Below are positions 18,612 to 26,876 of a stretch of DNA of 64,000 nucleotides, in pieces (position 1 is the first letter of the stretch; each line of letters begins with the position of its first letter). This DNA is from JBAXTE01 sp963556065. Its GTDB lineage: Bacteria > Bacteroidota > Bacteroidia > Bacteroidales > WCHB1-69. Under the pieces are notes generated by a model. It ran no database searches. It had not been told where the DNA came from and saw only the letters and a list, made by a program, of their open reading frames with translations. The position numbers and the translations under genes are program-made. The stretch is taken from assembly GCA_963556065.3 (NCBI GenBank), contig CAUVYH020000014.1, forward strand, positions 15,846 through 79,845. The letters run 5' to 3'.

Positions 18612-19652
18612 CTAAATTTCTTTGTTTTTAGAGTCAAATTTCTTTTCCAAAGCAGTAAGACGACCATATATTTCGGGTAATTTTCGGAACAAAATGAACA
18701 CTCTTTTATATGCAGATGCATCAAATGCAGGTGAACCCATCAAAATTGCACCTTTTTCCTCTACATTATTAGGAATTCCCGATTGAGCGGCAATTTTTAT
18801 GTCATCGGCCAGCGTAATATGTCCGCTAACTCCCACTTGTCCGCCGACCATGAGATTTTTACCCAGTTTTGCGGAGCCCGCAATGCCTGCTTGTGCTGCA
18901 ATTACCGTATTATTTCCAATTTCGACATTATGCGCAACCTGAATTAAATTATCGAGTTTAACTCCTTTGCGAATGATTGTGGAACCTATCGTCGCCCTAT
19001 CGATACAGCAATTGGCACCGATCTCAACATGATCTTCAATAACCACGTTGCCTATTTGAGCTACTTTTAAGAATTCTTCATCCTGTTGAGGTGCAAAGCC
19101 AAAGCCGTCGGCTCCTACTACAGTTCCGGAATGAATCGTACACTTGTTTCCAACAATACAATCTGCATAGATTTTAACTCCGGCATTCAAGACCGTATCG
19201 TTTCCTATCTTTACATTATCGCCAATGACTACATGCGGATATAGTTTTACACGATCCCCTATTGTTGCGTTATCGCCAATGCTTACAAACTCTGCAATAT
19301 AACAATTTTCTCCCAAGCGAGCACTTTCGGAAATATAAGCAAGTTTTGAAATTCCGACTTTTTGTTGCTTCATACTATTGTAAACATCCAATAACTGAGC
19401 GAATGCCATATAGGGATTGGAAACCCGAATAAGCGTTGTTTTTACAGGCTTATCCGCTACAAAATCCTTACTTACCATGCACGCAGTAGCCGTAGTTTCG
19501 TAAATAAAGTGTGTATATTTAGGGTTTGCCAGAAAGGTAAGTGTGTTTTCACCGCCTTCTTCTATTTTTGATAAACTCGAAACCGATGCCAATTCGTCTC
19601 CTTCAATGGTTCCGTTTGTAATATCGGCAATTTGTTTAACTGTAAACTTCAT
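18612..19652 (-). CDS. lpxD: UDP-3-O-acylglucosamine N-acyltransferase LpxD
   Basis: 346 aa, the usual length. The N-terminal uridine-binding domain (about 1-100) opens MKFTVKQIADITNGTIEGDE. A left-handed beta-helix follows with clear hexapeptide repeats, including VQVAHN-type text at NLIQVAHNVEIG holding the catalytic His. A C-terminal helical extension reads LFRKLPEIYGRLTALEKK. It catalyses the third lipid A step. It is transcribed toward lpxC-fabZ and lpxA with a 179-nt gap. Confidence 0.95.
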   Translation of the reverse strand: MKFTVKQIADITNGTIEGDELASVSSLSKIEEGGENTLTFLANPKYTHFIYETTATACMVSKDFVADKPVKTTLIRVSNPYMAFAQLLDVYNSMKQQKVGISKLAYISESARLGENCYIAEFVSIGDNATIGDRVKLYPHVVIGDNVKIGNDTVLNAGVKIYADCIVGNKCTIHSGTVVGADGFGFAPQQDEEFLKVAQIGNVVIEDHVEIGANCCIDRATIGSTIIRKGVKLDNLIQVAHNVEIGNNTVIAAQAGIAGSAKLGKNLMVGGQVGVSGHITLADDIKIAAQSGIPNNVEEKGAILMGSPAFDASAYKRVFILFRKLPEIYGRLTALEKKFDSKNKEI

Positions 19653-19790
19653 CTTATGATTATTAATGAATCTTATCCTTTTAATCAGTTTTAGAGTGCA
19701 ATTTTAATCATTTCCCTCCATATAATCTTCTTTTTTTTACCTATCAACAACTATAAAACTGATTATCAGATTATTATTATTTCACCCTTA

Positions 19791-21020
19791 TTATAATTTC
19801 GGATAACAAATAAAGTACTTGGTTACGATCTTCGTCAACATATCAATATTGAGTTGATCGGAAGCATCCGTCAAATCGAGCAATGTCCCGTCCTGAAGCA
19901 GTACGTTTATTTTACCTCCACTATGCGAATATGCGCTGTTTGAAATTTGGCCCGCAAAAACAAAGTAACTCGATTCTTCTTCCGTAATGTCGTATAAACG
20001 CATCGCCCTTTTTCCGATTTCGGCAACCCGCCGATTATCCGTGGGTGTATTAGAAAATTCGACTTTAAATAATTCCCGGTTTATCAACTTTTCAGCAAGC
20101 ATTGAAAGAATTTTATCGGAATGATTTTGCCAGATTTTAATAGAGGTCATAATCTCATCATCATCTAAATTGGCAAACAACTTAAGAATATTCGGATCTT
20201 TTTTAAAATCACAGGCAGTGTAATTATGTTCAAAAAATTGTTTGAGCGATGGCGTTAAGAATATAGGGGTTCCTCTTTTCGTTAAAAATTCAGCTCTTTT
20301 CAGCACTTTTATCAGCAGTTGTTCGGCCCCCACCACGGTTTTATGAAGGTACACCTGCCAATACATGAGCCGACGCGACAATACAAATTTTTCTACCGAA
20401 TAAATCCCTTTGATATCCACAACCAGCTCATCATTAACCACATTCAACATTTTAATAATCCGCTCGGTGCCGATGATTCCTTCCGATACTCCGGTAAAAA
20501 AGCTGTCTCTCGACAGATAATCGAGCCGATCTACATCGAGCTGGCTTGACACCAGCTGGTGCAAAAATTTCTTAGGATACTGATCTTTAAAAATCCGATA
20601 CGCGACCAGAAGTTTGCCTTCAAATTCGTCGTTCAGTGCTTCGAAGAAGAGTTCCGTAAGGTCTTCATGATTCATTTCGTGAACAATACAATTTTCGAGT
20701 GCATGCGAAAAAGGTCCGTGTCCAATATCGTGCAACAAGATGGCAATAACGGTCGATTGTTCCTCTTCTGCCGTGATATCTACTCCTTTCTGACGCAGCA
20801 CATCGATAGCCTGACACATCAGAAACATTGCCCCCAAAGCGTGCTGAAAACGGGTATGTATGGCTCCCGGATAAACCAAGCCGGTAAGTCCCAATTGCTT
20901 GATTCTTCGTAATCGCTGAAAATAAGGATGCTCAATCAAATCGAAAATTAAATCGTTGGGGATGGTAATAAAACCATATACGGGATCGTTTATTATTTTA
21001 CGCTTGTTTTTTACCGGCAT
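19791..21020 (-). CDS. HD-domain phosphohydrolase (dGTPase/SAMHD1-like)
   Basis: 409 aa. The HD metal-binding set is complete: HTRFQHALG (His), LLHDIGHGPFSH (His-Asp plus second His) and QLDVDRLDYLSRDS (final Asp). The N-terminal YGFITIPNDLIFDLIEHPYFQRLRRIKQLG pattern is condensed here to its key words; it marks the group related to dNTP triphosphohydrolases. These enzymes remove triphosphate from dNTPs, but the substrate of this subfamily is not certain. It is divergent from porX, a common Bacteroidota arrangement. Confidence 0.88.
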   Translation of the reverse strand: MPVKNKRKIINDPVYGFITIPNDLIFDLIEHPYFQRLRRIKQLGLTGLVYPGAIHTRFQHALGAMFLMCQAIDVLRQKGVDITAEEEQSTVIAILLHDIGHGPFSHALENCIVHEMNHEDLTELFFEALNDEFEGKLLVAYRIFKDQYPKKFLHQLVSSQLDVDRLDYLSRDSFFTGVSEGIIGTERIIKMLNVVNDELVVDIKGIYSVEKFVLSRRLMYWQVYLHKTVVGAEQLLIKVLKRAEFLTKRGTPIFLTPSLKQFFEHNYTACDFKKDPNILKLFANLDDDEIMTSIKIWQNHSDKILSMLAEKLINRELFKVEFSNTPTDNRRVAEIGKRAMRLYDITEEESSYFVFAGQISNSAYSHSGGKINVLLQDGTLLDLTDASDQLNIDMLTKIVTKYFICYPKL

Positions 21021-21248
21021 ATCGGATGTTCTTTATTTTGAATTAATTGTGTTCGGAAAACCGAATCATGTATTAAAAAGCGAATTTACTAAATTTTGCA
21101 CTGAAATTTTTAATATTTTTGTATTGGATTAAAAATTTCACGGAATTATCAACATTCGAACGGATTGATTTCAGATAAAGCCGATTGCTCATACTCCTAA
21201 ACATAACAAGCAGGTAACTAAAACACGTTCTTAAAAAAACAAAAAACA

Positions 21249-22802
21249 ATGGATCCAATAAAAATTCTCTGGGTAGATGACGAGATCGATTTACTCACTC
21301 CGCATATTATATTTTTAAAACATAAAGGACTCGACGTAATTACCAGTAATAACGGATATGAGGCCTTGGCGCTGATCAGAACGGAGCAACCTCAAATCGT
21401 GTTTTTAGATGAAAACATGCCCGGGCTATCCGGTTTGGAGACCTTGCAGGAAATCAATGCCTACGACTCCTATATTCCGGTGGTAATGATTACCAAGAGC
21501 GAAGAAGAACATATTATGGATGACGCTTTGGGATCGAATATCGCCGATTATCTAATAAAGCCCGTAAACCCCAATCAAATTTACCTGAGTGTAAAAAAGA
21601 TTATTGAGAACAAGGATCTTATTCACAAAAAAAACACCGAACGTTATCAACGCGAATTTCGCAACCTCAGCATGGAGATCATGGATGCCCGTTCGCACGA
21701 AGACTGGAGAAAGATATACCTCAAACTGATACAATGGGAGCTTGCACTGGAAAAAAACACCGATTCCGGGATCAACGAGATTTTAATTCAGCAAAAAGCC
21801 GAAGCCAACAAACAATTCGGGAAGTTTATTTCTAAAAACTACACCAACTGGCTCAATTCGTCGAGCATCGACAATCCGTTAATGTCCCAAACCCTTCTTA
21901 AGGAACGATTGTTTCCACTATTAAGCAAGCATAAGACAACCTTCCTGATTGTAATCGATAATCTTCGCTACGACCAATGGAAAGCGATTGAACCTTATTT
22001 CAGAGATCTTTACGACGTTTCTTCCGACGAATTGTATTACGCTATTTTACCCACAGCCACCCAATTTGCCCGCAACGCCTTGTTTTCGGGGCTAATGCCT
22101 TCCGAAATCGCAAAAAAATACCCCGAATTATGGATAGACGAAGGCGAAGAAGGCCATAAAAACCAATACGAAAGCGAGCTTCTCGGACACTATTTAAAAC
22201 GCTACGGATTGAACATCAAGCATCATTATGCTAAAGTTTTAAATGCCGATTTCGGACGCCGACTTACCGACACCATCCATCAACAAATGAATAACACGCT
22301 GAATGTGATCGTTTATAATTTTGTGGATATGCTCTCCCACGCCCGCACCGAGAGCGATTTAATAAGAGAGCTGGCCGCCGACGAATCGGCTTACCGGTCG
22401 GTTACCATGTCGTGGTTCGAACATTCTCCGCTTTACGATTTAATCAAGTACCTGGCAGAGAAGAAAATACCCATTTGCCTAACTACCGACCACGGTTCCA
22501 TTTTGGTTAAAAATCCGATTAAAATTATCGGCGACCGCGACACGACGACAAATCTACGCTACAAAGAAGGGAAAAGTCTGGAAGTAAGTTCAAAGGAAGT
22601 GTTTGAAGTTCACAACCCCGAATCGATTCATTTGCCGAAGAACAGTTTATCCTCTTCGTATGTGTTTGCTCAAAACGACAACTTTTTTGCTTATCCGAAT
22701 AACTACAATCACTACGTAAACTACTACAGAAACACGTTTCAACATGGCGGAATATCGATGGAAGAGATGCTTGTACCGTTTATCCAATTAATGCCGAAGT
22801 AA
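21249..22802 (+). CDS. porX: PorX: response regulator with PglZ phosphatase-like domain, type IX secretion control
   Basis: 517 aa. The receiver domain (about 1-125) has the acidic pair in WVDDEIDLL, the phosphorylation site D54 in VFLDENMPG, and the conserved Lys in LIKPVN. The C-terminal part (about 170-517) is a PglZ-type alkaline-phosphatase-superfamily domain, with FLIVIDNLRYDQW and CLTTDHGSILVK as metal-site regions. PorX regulates the type IX secretion system with PorY and SigP. The PglZ domain is reported to act on oligonucleotides. A T9SS cargo protease lies at 51-53 kb in this window. Confidence 0.95.
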   Translation: MDPIKILWVDDEIDLLTPHIIFLKHKGLDVITSNNGYEALALIRTEQPQIVFLDENMPGLSGLETLQEINAYDSYIPVVMITKSEEEHIMDDALGSNIADYLIKPVNPNQIYLSVKKIIENKDLIHKKNTERYQREFRNLSMEIMDARSHEDWRKIYLKLIQWELALEKNTDSGINEILIQQKAEANKQFGKFISKNYTNWLNSSSIDNPLMSQTLLKERLFPLLSKHKTTFLIVIDNLRYDQWKAIEPYFRDLYDVSSDELYYAILPTATQFARNALFSGLMPSEIAKKYPELWIDEGEEGHKNQYESELLGHYLKRYGLNIKHHYAKVLNADFGRRLTDTIHQQMNNTLNVIVYNFVDMLSHARTESDLIRELAADESAYRSVTMSWFEHSPLYDLIKYLAEKKIPICLTTDHGSILVKNPIKIIGDRDTTTNLRYKEGKSLEVSSKEVFEVHNPESIHLPKNSLSSSYVFAQNDNFFAYPNNYNHYVNYYRNTFQHGGISMEEMLVPFIQLMPK

Positions 22803-22830
22803 ATGAGTTATGAGTTATGAGTTATGAGTT
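22803..22830 (+). repeat. Heptanucleotide microsatellite (ATGAGTT x4)
   Basis: Four perfect tandem copies of ATGAGTT begin immediately after the porX stop codon. Copy number could vary between strains, but no frame is affected. Confidence 0.9.
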
Positions 22831-22835
22831 GCGCA

Positions 22836-22924
22836 TCCCGAATTTTAAAAAATCTATGATTTTTGTAAAAATTCGTGGATCCTCGAAAAATCACAAAAAT
22901 CATAGATTTTTTATTTTTCGGGAT
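22836..22924. repeat. Long inverted repeat downstream of porX
   Basis: Perfect 20-bp arms at 22847-22866 and 22893-22912 enclose a 26-nt spacer. TCCCGAA/TTCGGGA extends the pairing outside them. It could be a small non-autonomous palindromic element or a strong RNA stem. The T-run inside the arm makes terminator action possible. Confidence 0.7.
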
Positions 22925-23081
22925 CCATAAAGTCGAAAGGTTATAAAGTTCATAAAGCCTCGGAAAATGATGAAATCAAAGATTTCTGGTTAGTTGCAAA
23001 GCATGTACAAGTAAACGAGTTATCAGTGAACAAGTCCCGGAGGGACACAAGAAAAAATTATAATAAAAATAGTTGCGTTTC

Positions 23082-23495
23082 ATGAATCAATACCTTTGTA
23101 AGAATCTTGATGAGTTAAAAACAATTGCACAAGCGCTGATTGAAAGCCACCCAAACGATCGATTATTTGCATTCCGTGGACAAATGGGTGCCGGAAAGAC
23201 CACCTTTATTAAAGCTGTTTGTTCCTTTTTGGGTTGTTCGGAACCTGTAACCAGCCCTACCTTTGCCATTGTAAACGAATATCAGGGCACCGTAGGAACC
23301 GTTTACCACTTCGATTTTTATCGTCTGAAGAATAGTGCCGAAGCATTAAATATCGGTTACGAAGAGTATGTTTATAGTGGAGATTACTGTTTGATGGAGT
23401 GGCCCGAAGTGGTTGAAGACATTTTACCGAAAAATACGGTGGAAGTTAAAATTAGCGTTGATGAATCAACAAATTTTCGTACATTTACATTCTAA
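23082..23495 (+). CDS. tsaE: tRNA t6A biosynthesis ATPase TsaE
   Basis: 137 aa from the ATG at 23082; an upstream in-frame TTG at 23073 is not needed. Walker A is GQMGAGKTTF, and the TSPTFAIVNEY and VYHFDFYRL motifs typical of TsaE follow. TsaE works with TsaB and TsaD to install N6-threonylcarbamoyl on A37 of ANN-decoding tRNAs. It is followed after 11 nt by alanine dehydrogenase, probably in one unit. Confidence 0.95.
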   Translation: MNQYLCKNLDELKTIAQALIESHPNDRLFAFRGQMGAGKTTFIKAVCSFLGCSEPVTSPTFAIVNEYQGTVGTVYHFDFYRLKNSAEALNIGYEEYVYSGDYCLMEWPEVVEDILPKNTVEVKISVDESTNFRTFTF

Positions 23496-23506
23496 AATGT
23501 AGCAGT

Positions 23507-24727
23507 ATGAATTCGACACAAAACAATTATATCAATTTGAGTGAAAGCGGGTTACTACCTCAGGAAGAGTTGCTGGATATTAAAAAAAGCAACCTGCAAA
23601 TGGTTATCGGAGTGCTTAAAGAAACTTGTGATAGCGAGCACCGGGTTGCATTGGTGCCGGAGGCCGTTAATCTACTGGTTCGAAACGGGTACCGCATCTT
23701 AATAGAATCGAATGCCGGCATGCAAGCTCATTTTTCCAATCAGGAATATGTGGAAGCCGGTGCCGATATCGTGGAGAATTCAGGTTCCATTTTTGCAAAC
23801 TCCGATATCCTTTTACGAATTTCTCCGCTGTCTTATTCCGAAGTCGATTTGCTCAAACAGAACCAAACTATTATTTCGGCACTTCATCCCACTACACAAA
23901 CGCAGGAATATTTTAAGAAACTTGCCGAAAAGAAAGCAATTGCAATTGCATTCGAACTCGTTCAAGATCAGTCGAATTCATATCCTATTGTTCGCGCCGT
24001 GAGCGAAATTGCCGGCAATACGTCCATTTTAATTGCCGCACAGTATCTCTCTGATATAAAATACGGCAAAGGCAACATGTTGGGCGGATTTTCGGGAATT
24101 ACCCCCACCGAAGTGGTGATTTTAGGTGCCGGAACCGTTGGGGAATATGCCGCAAGAGCAGCCATGGGCCTTGGTGCCATGGTTAAGATTTTCGACAATA
24201 ACATCTATAAGCTCCGCCGATTACAAGAGAATCTGAATGCCCGGGTTTTTACTTCGATTATACAACCGAAAATTTTATTAAAATCGCTACGGACCGCACA
24301 TGTTTTAATCGGAGCCATTCATAGCAACCACGGCTTGTCGCCGGTTGTGGTTTCCGAAGAAATGGTTCAGGAGATGAAATCCTGCTCTGTGATTATCGAT
24401 GTAAGCATCGACCAGGGCGGATGTATTGCCACATCGCACCCCACCACCCATTCCGATCCCGTGTTTCAGTATGCCGGAATCACCCACTACTGTGTTCCCA
24501 ATATCGCCTCGCGGGTGCCTCATACCGCCTCGTATGCGCTCAGCAACTACCTGGCTCCCATTGTGCTTAATATTTGTGAAGCCGGGGGTACGGAATGGTT
24601 TATTAAATCCGATCCGTATTTCAGAAAAGGAATATACGTTTTCAAAGGGTTTTTCACCAACCGGGTAATCTGCGAAATGTATCAGTTACCGCATCAGGAC
24701 ATCGATTTGATAACTTATTCGTGGTAG
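23507..24727 (+). CDS. ald: Alanine dehydrogenase (AlaDH/PNT family)
   Basis: 406 aa. It has the N-terminal substrate domain (IGVLKETCDSEHRVALVPEAV, cited by its first residues GVLKE and HRVALVPE), a Rossmann NAD site VVILGAGTVGEYAARAA, and the second domain segments HYCVPNIASRVPHTAS. The family converts alanine, NAD and water to pyruvate, NADH and ammonia. It is about 35 residues longer than most AlaDH, with an N-terminal extension (about 1-32) shared by Bacteroidota members. Specificity between alanine and a related amino acid is not proven. Confidence 0.85.
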   Translation: MNSTQNNYINLSESGLLPQEELLDIKKSNLQMVIGVLKETCDSEHRVALVPEAVNLLVRNGYRILIESNAGMQAHFSNQEYVEAGADIVENSGSIFANSDILLRISPLSYSEVDLLKQNQTIISALHPTTQTQEYFKKLAEKKAIAIAFELVQDQSNSYPIVRAVSEIAGNTSILIAAQYLSDIKYGKGNMLGGFSGITPTEVVILGAGTVGEYAARAAMGLGAMVKIFDNNIYKLRRLQENLNARVFTSIIQPKILLKSLRTAHVLIGAIHSNHGLSPVVVSEEMVQEMKSCSVIIDVSIDQGGCIATSHPTTHSDPVFQYAGITHYCVPNIASRVPHTASYALSNYLAPIVLNICEAGGTEWFIKSDPYFRKGIYVFKGFFTNRVICEMYQLPHQDIDLITYSW

Positions 24728-25256
24728 TAACACTCCAGCAATATCTTGTAATAAATTCATTACCTGCGCTTTGTCATTTCGAGCCATAGCAAGAAACAAC
24801 ACTGGCAATCAATTAGTTACAATTGATTTAGCTTGCGAAGTAAAAAATTCACCGAAGTATTGTTGCAATAAACCTGAATATTTATTAACCCACTCAATCA
24901 AGTTTAACGTTTTTGTGAATTAAAAAACAAGAATATTTATCGTATTATTCTGTAAATCAAAATCATCCTATCTAAAATACAAAAGCTTTTAATCGGTTTT
25001 CTATTTTTTTGCTTGGCTATTGACACTTTTTTCTTGACACGCCTGAGGGCCACAGAAGATGAAGCTTTTTTTGAAGATTTAGAGCTACGCAGTGTATAAA
25101 AATATTTTGCACAAATTCAGGTTTTTACTAAAACGCCCAACCAGAAATTGCACTTTTAAACCCCACACTCCACCGAAACACCAAGGTTCTATCCCGAACC
25201 GATTTCCATTTTTATTTTTTCCAAAAAACACAACGCCCCCCAGCAATGATAAAACA
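24728..25256. other. Intergenic region on the trailer side of the CRISPR array
   Basis: 529 nt with no recognisable gene. It contains a short inverted repeat AATCAATT/AATTGATT near 24808-24829 and text resembling a decayed GTCATTTCGAGC-type dispersed repeat near 24772. A T-rich, C-rich stretch precedes the first CRISPR repeat. Open frames here run into the array and are not real. Confidence 0.5.
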
Positions 25257-25407
25257 GTTGTTTTCACCCTTCAAAATAAGAGCAGTTACAACTGTGGTTT
25301 AAAAAAATCTAAAGCTAGAAGAGTTGTTTTTACCCGTCAAAATACCGGCAGTTACAACTTGCTGTTGCGAAATCATCAACGACGTGGAGTTGTTTTTACC
25401 CTCCAAA

Positions 25408-25500
25408 ACAATGGAAAGAGTTTAGTTGCCATCCCGCAGGCGGGCTACTTCGCTAAAATAGTCCACCGGACTATTTCTTTACGCTCGTCCCTCCTCCAAA
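25408..25500 (-). mobile_element. REP-like palindromic insert, copy 1, inside a CRISPR repeat
   Basis: 93 nt are inserted after base 19 of the repeat (plus strand). It contains stem CCCGC-AG-GCGGG (25433-25444) and stem AAATAGTCC-ACC-GGACTATTT (25456-25476). On the minus strand the first stem is preceded by GTAG, a mark of REP elements. CTCCAAA is present on both sides, which fits a 7-nt duplication. Confidence 0.85.
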
Positions 25501-25962
25501 CTGAGAGCAGTTACAACGTGCTCATCGATTTATATGGAAATGGTTTCGTTGTTTTTACCCTCCAAACTGAGAGCAGTTACAACCTTTTATGATGATGCCA
25601 TTAATATCTGACAGTTGTTTTTACCCTTCAAAATAAGAGCAGTTACAACTCAAAACACTTGAAGAAGTTACCGCCTTCTGTTGTTTTTACCCTTCAAAAT
25701 AAGAGCAGTTACAACTTTAAAGAATTCGAGTTGCAAGGAACTCAGGTTGTTTTTACCCTTCAAAATAAGAGCAGTTACAACACGGCAACAATAGAGTCAC
25801 TTGGAATACCAGTTGTTTTTACCCTTCAAAACAAGGGCAGTCACAACGAAATCAAAATTGTGGATATGGTTGGCAGAGTTGTTTTTACCCTTCAAAACAA
25901 GGGCAGTCACAACAATTTCCTACTAAAGAATGGAGTGGACCACGTTGTTTTTACCCTTCAAA

Positions 25963-26055
25963 ACAATGGAAAGAGTTTAGTTGCCATCCCGCAGGCGGGC
26001 TACTTCGCTAAAATAGTCCACCGGACTATTTCTTTACGCTCGTCCCTCCTTCAAA
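25963..26055 (-). mobile_element. REP-like insert, copy 2
   Basis: Nearly identical to copy 1 at the same repeat position, but the host repeat is the CTTCAAA variant and the flanking duplication is CTTCAAA on both sides. Confidence 0.85.
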
Positions 26056-26121
26056 ATAAGAGCAGTTACAACTAATGTAACTAATATGATGTGTGATGTT
26101 TTGTTGTTTTTACCCTTCAAA

Positions 26122-26213
26122 GAATCGAAAGAGTTTCGGTGCCATCCCGCAGGCGGGCTACTTCGCTAAAATAGTCCACCGGACTATTTCTTTACGCTCG
26201 TCCCTCCTTCAAA
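26122..26213 (-). mobile_element. REP-like insert, copy 3
   Basis: 92 nt with a different left end (GAATCGAAAGAGTTTCGG) from copies 1, 2 and 5. The two stems are identical and CTTCAAA flanks both sides. Confidence 0.85.
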
Positions 26214-26475
26214 CTGAGAGCAGTTACAACCTGATGCTACAAAACCCAACACGTTAAGTGTTGCTTTTACCCTTCAAACTGAGAGCAGTTACAACGGCGA
26301 TGATGAAAAGAATTAACTGTAAATAGTTGCTTTTACCCTTCAAACTGAGAGCAGTTACAACATTAACCAGTGGTAGTTCTCCAAGAAAAGGTTGCTTTTA
26401 CCCTTCAAACTGAGAGCAGTTACAACCAATAGGAAAATAGGAAGTTATTGTTTAACGTTGTTTTTACCCTCCAAA

Positions 26476-26568
26476 AAAATTAAAAGAGTTTCGGTGCCAT
26501 CCCACAGGCGGGCTACTTCGCTAAAATAGTCCACCGGACTATTTTTTTACGCTCGTCCCTCCTTCAAA
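26476..26568 (-). mobile_element. REP-like insert, copy 4
   Basis: 93 nt with a third left end (AAAATTAAAAGAGTTTCGG) and one change in the first stem (CCCAC). The left flank is CTCCAAA and the right flank CTTCAAA, so here the duplication differs by one base. Confidence 0.83.
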
Positions 26569-26681
26569 ATAAGAGCAGTTACAACACGGGGTGAGTATAT
26601 CCGAAAGAGGCAGAAGTTGTTTTTACCTCCAAAAATGAATGCAATTACAACAGTGGTCGTATCATTTACATGGATGACCTA

Positions 26682-26876
26682 GTTGTTTTTACCCTCCAAA
26701 ACAATGGAAAGAGTTTAGTTGCCATCCCGCAGGCGGGCTACTTCGCTAAAATAGTCCACCGGACTATTTCTTTACGCTCGTCCCTCCTCCAAACTGAGAG
26801 CAGTTACAACGTGCTCATCGATTTATATGGAAATGGTTTCGTTGTTTTTACCCTCCAAACTGAGAGCAGTCACAAC
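26682..26876 (-). repeat. Duplicated array segment (matches 25389-25583)
   Basis: Interrupted repeat, 30-nt spacer and following repeat occur in both places with the same spacer sequence. The last repeat differs by one base (GTCACAAC against GTTACAAC). The outer spacers differ, so this is a segmental duplication or recombination inside the array. Confidence 0.85.
26701..26793 (-). mobile_element. REP-like insert, copy 5
   Basis: Identical to copy 1 as far as I can compare, and followed by the same spacer. It belongs to a duplicated array segment rather than a separate insertion. Confidence 0.85.

Noticed and set aside
25206..25234. A possible extra degenerate CRISPR repeat before the first one
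   Set aside because: Only the end CACAAC and a T/A-rich part agree, and the distance to the next repeat would be 22 nt instead of 29-30.
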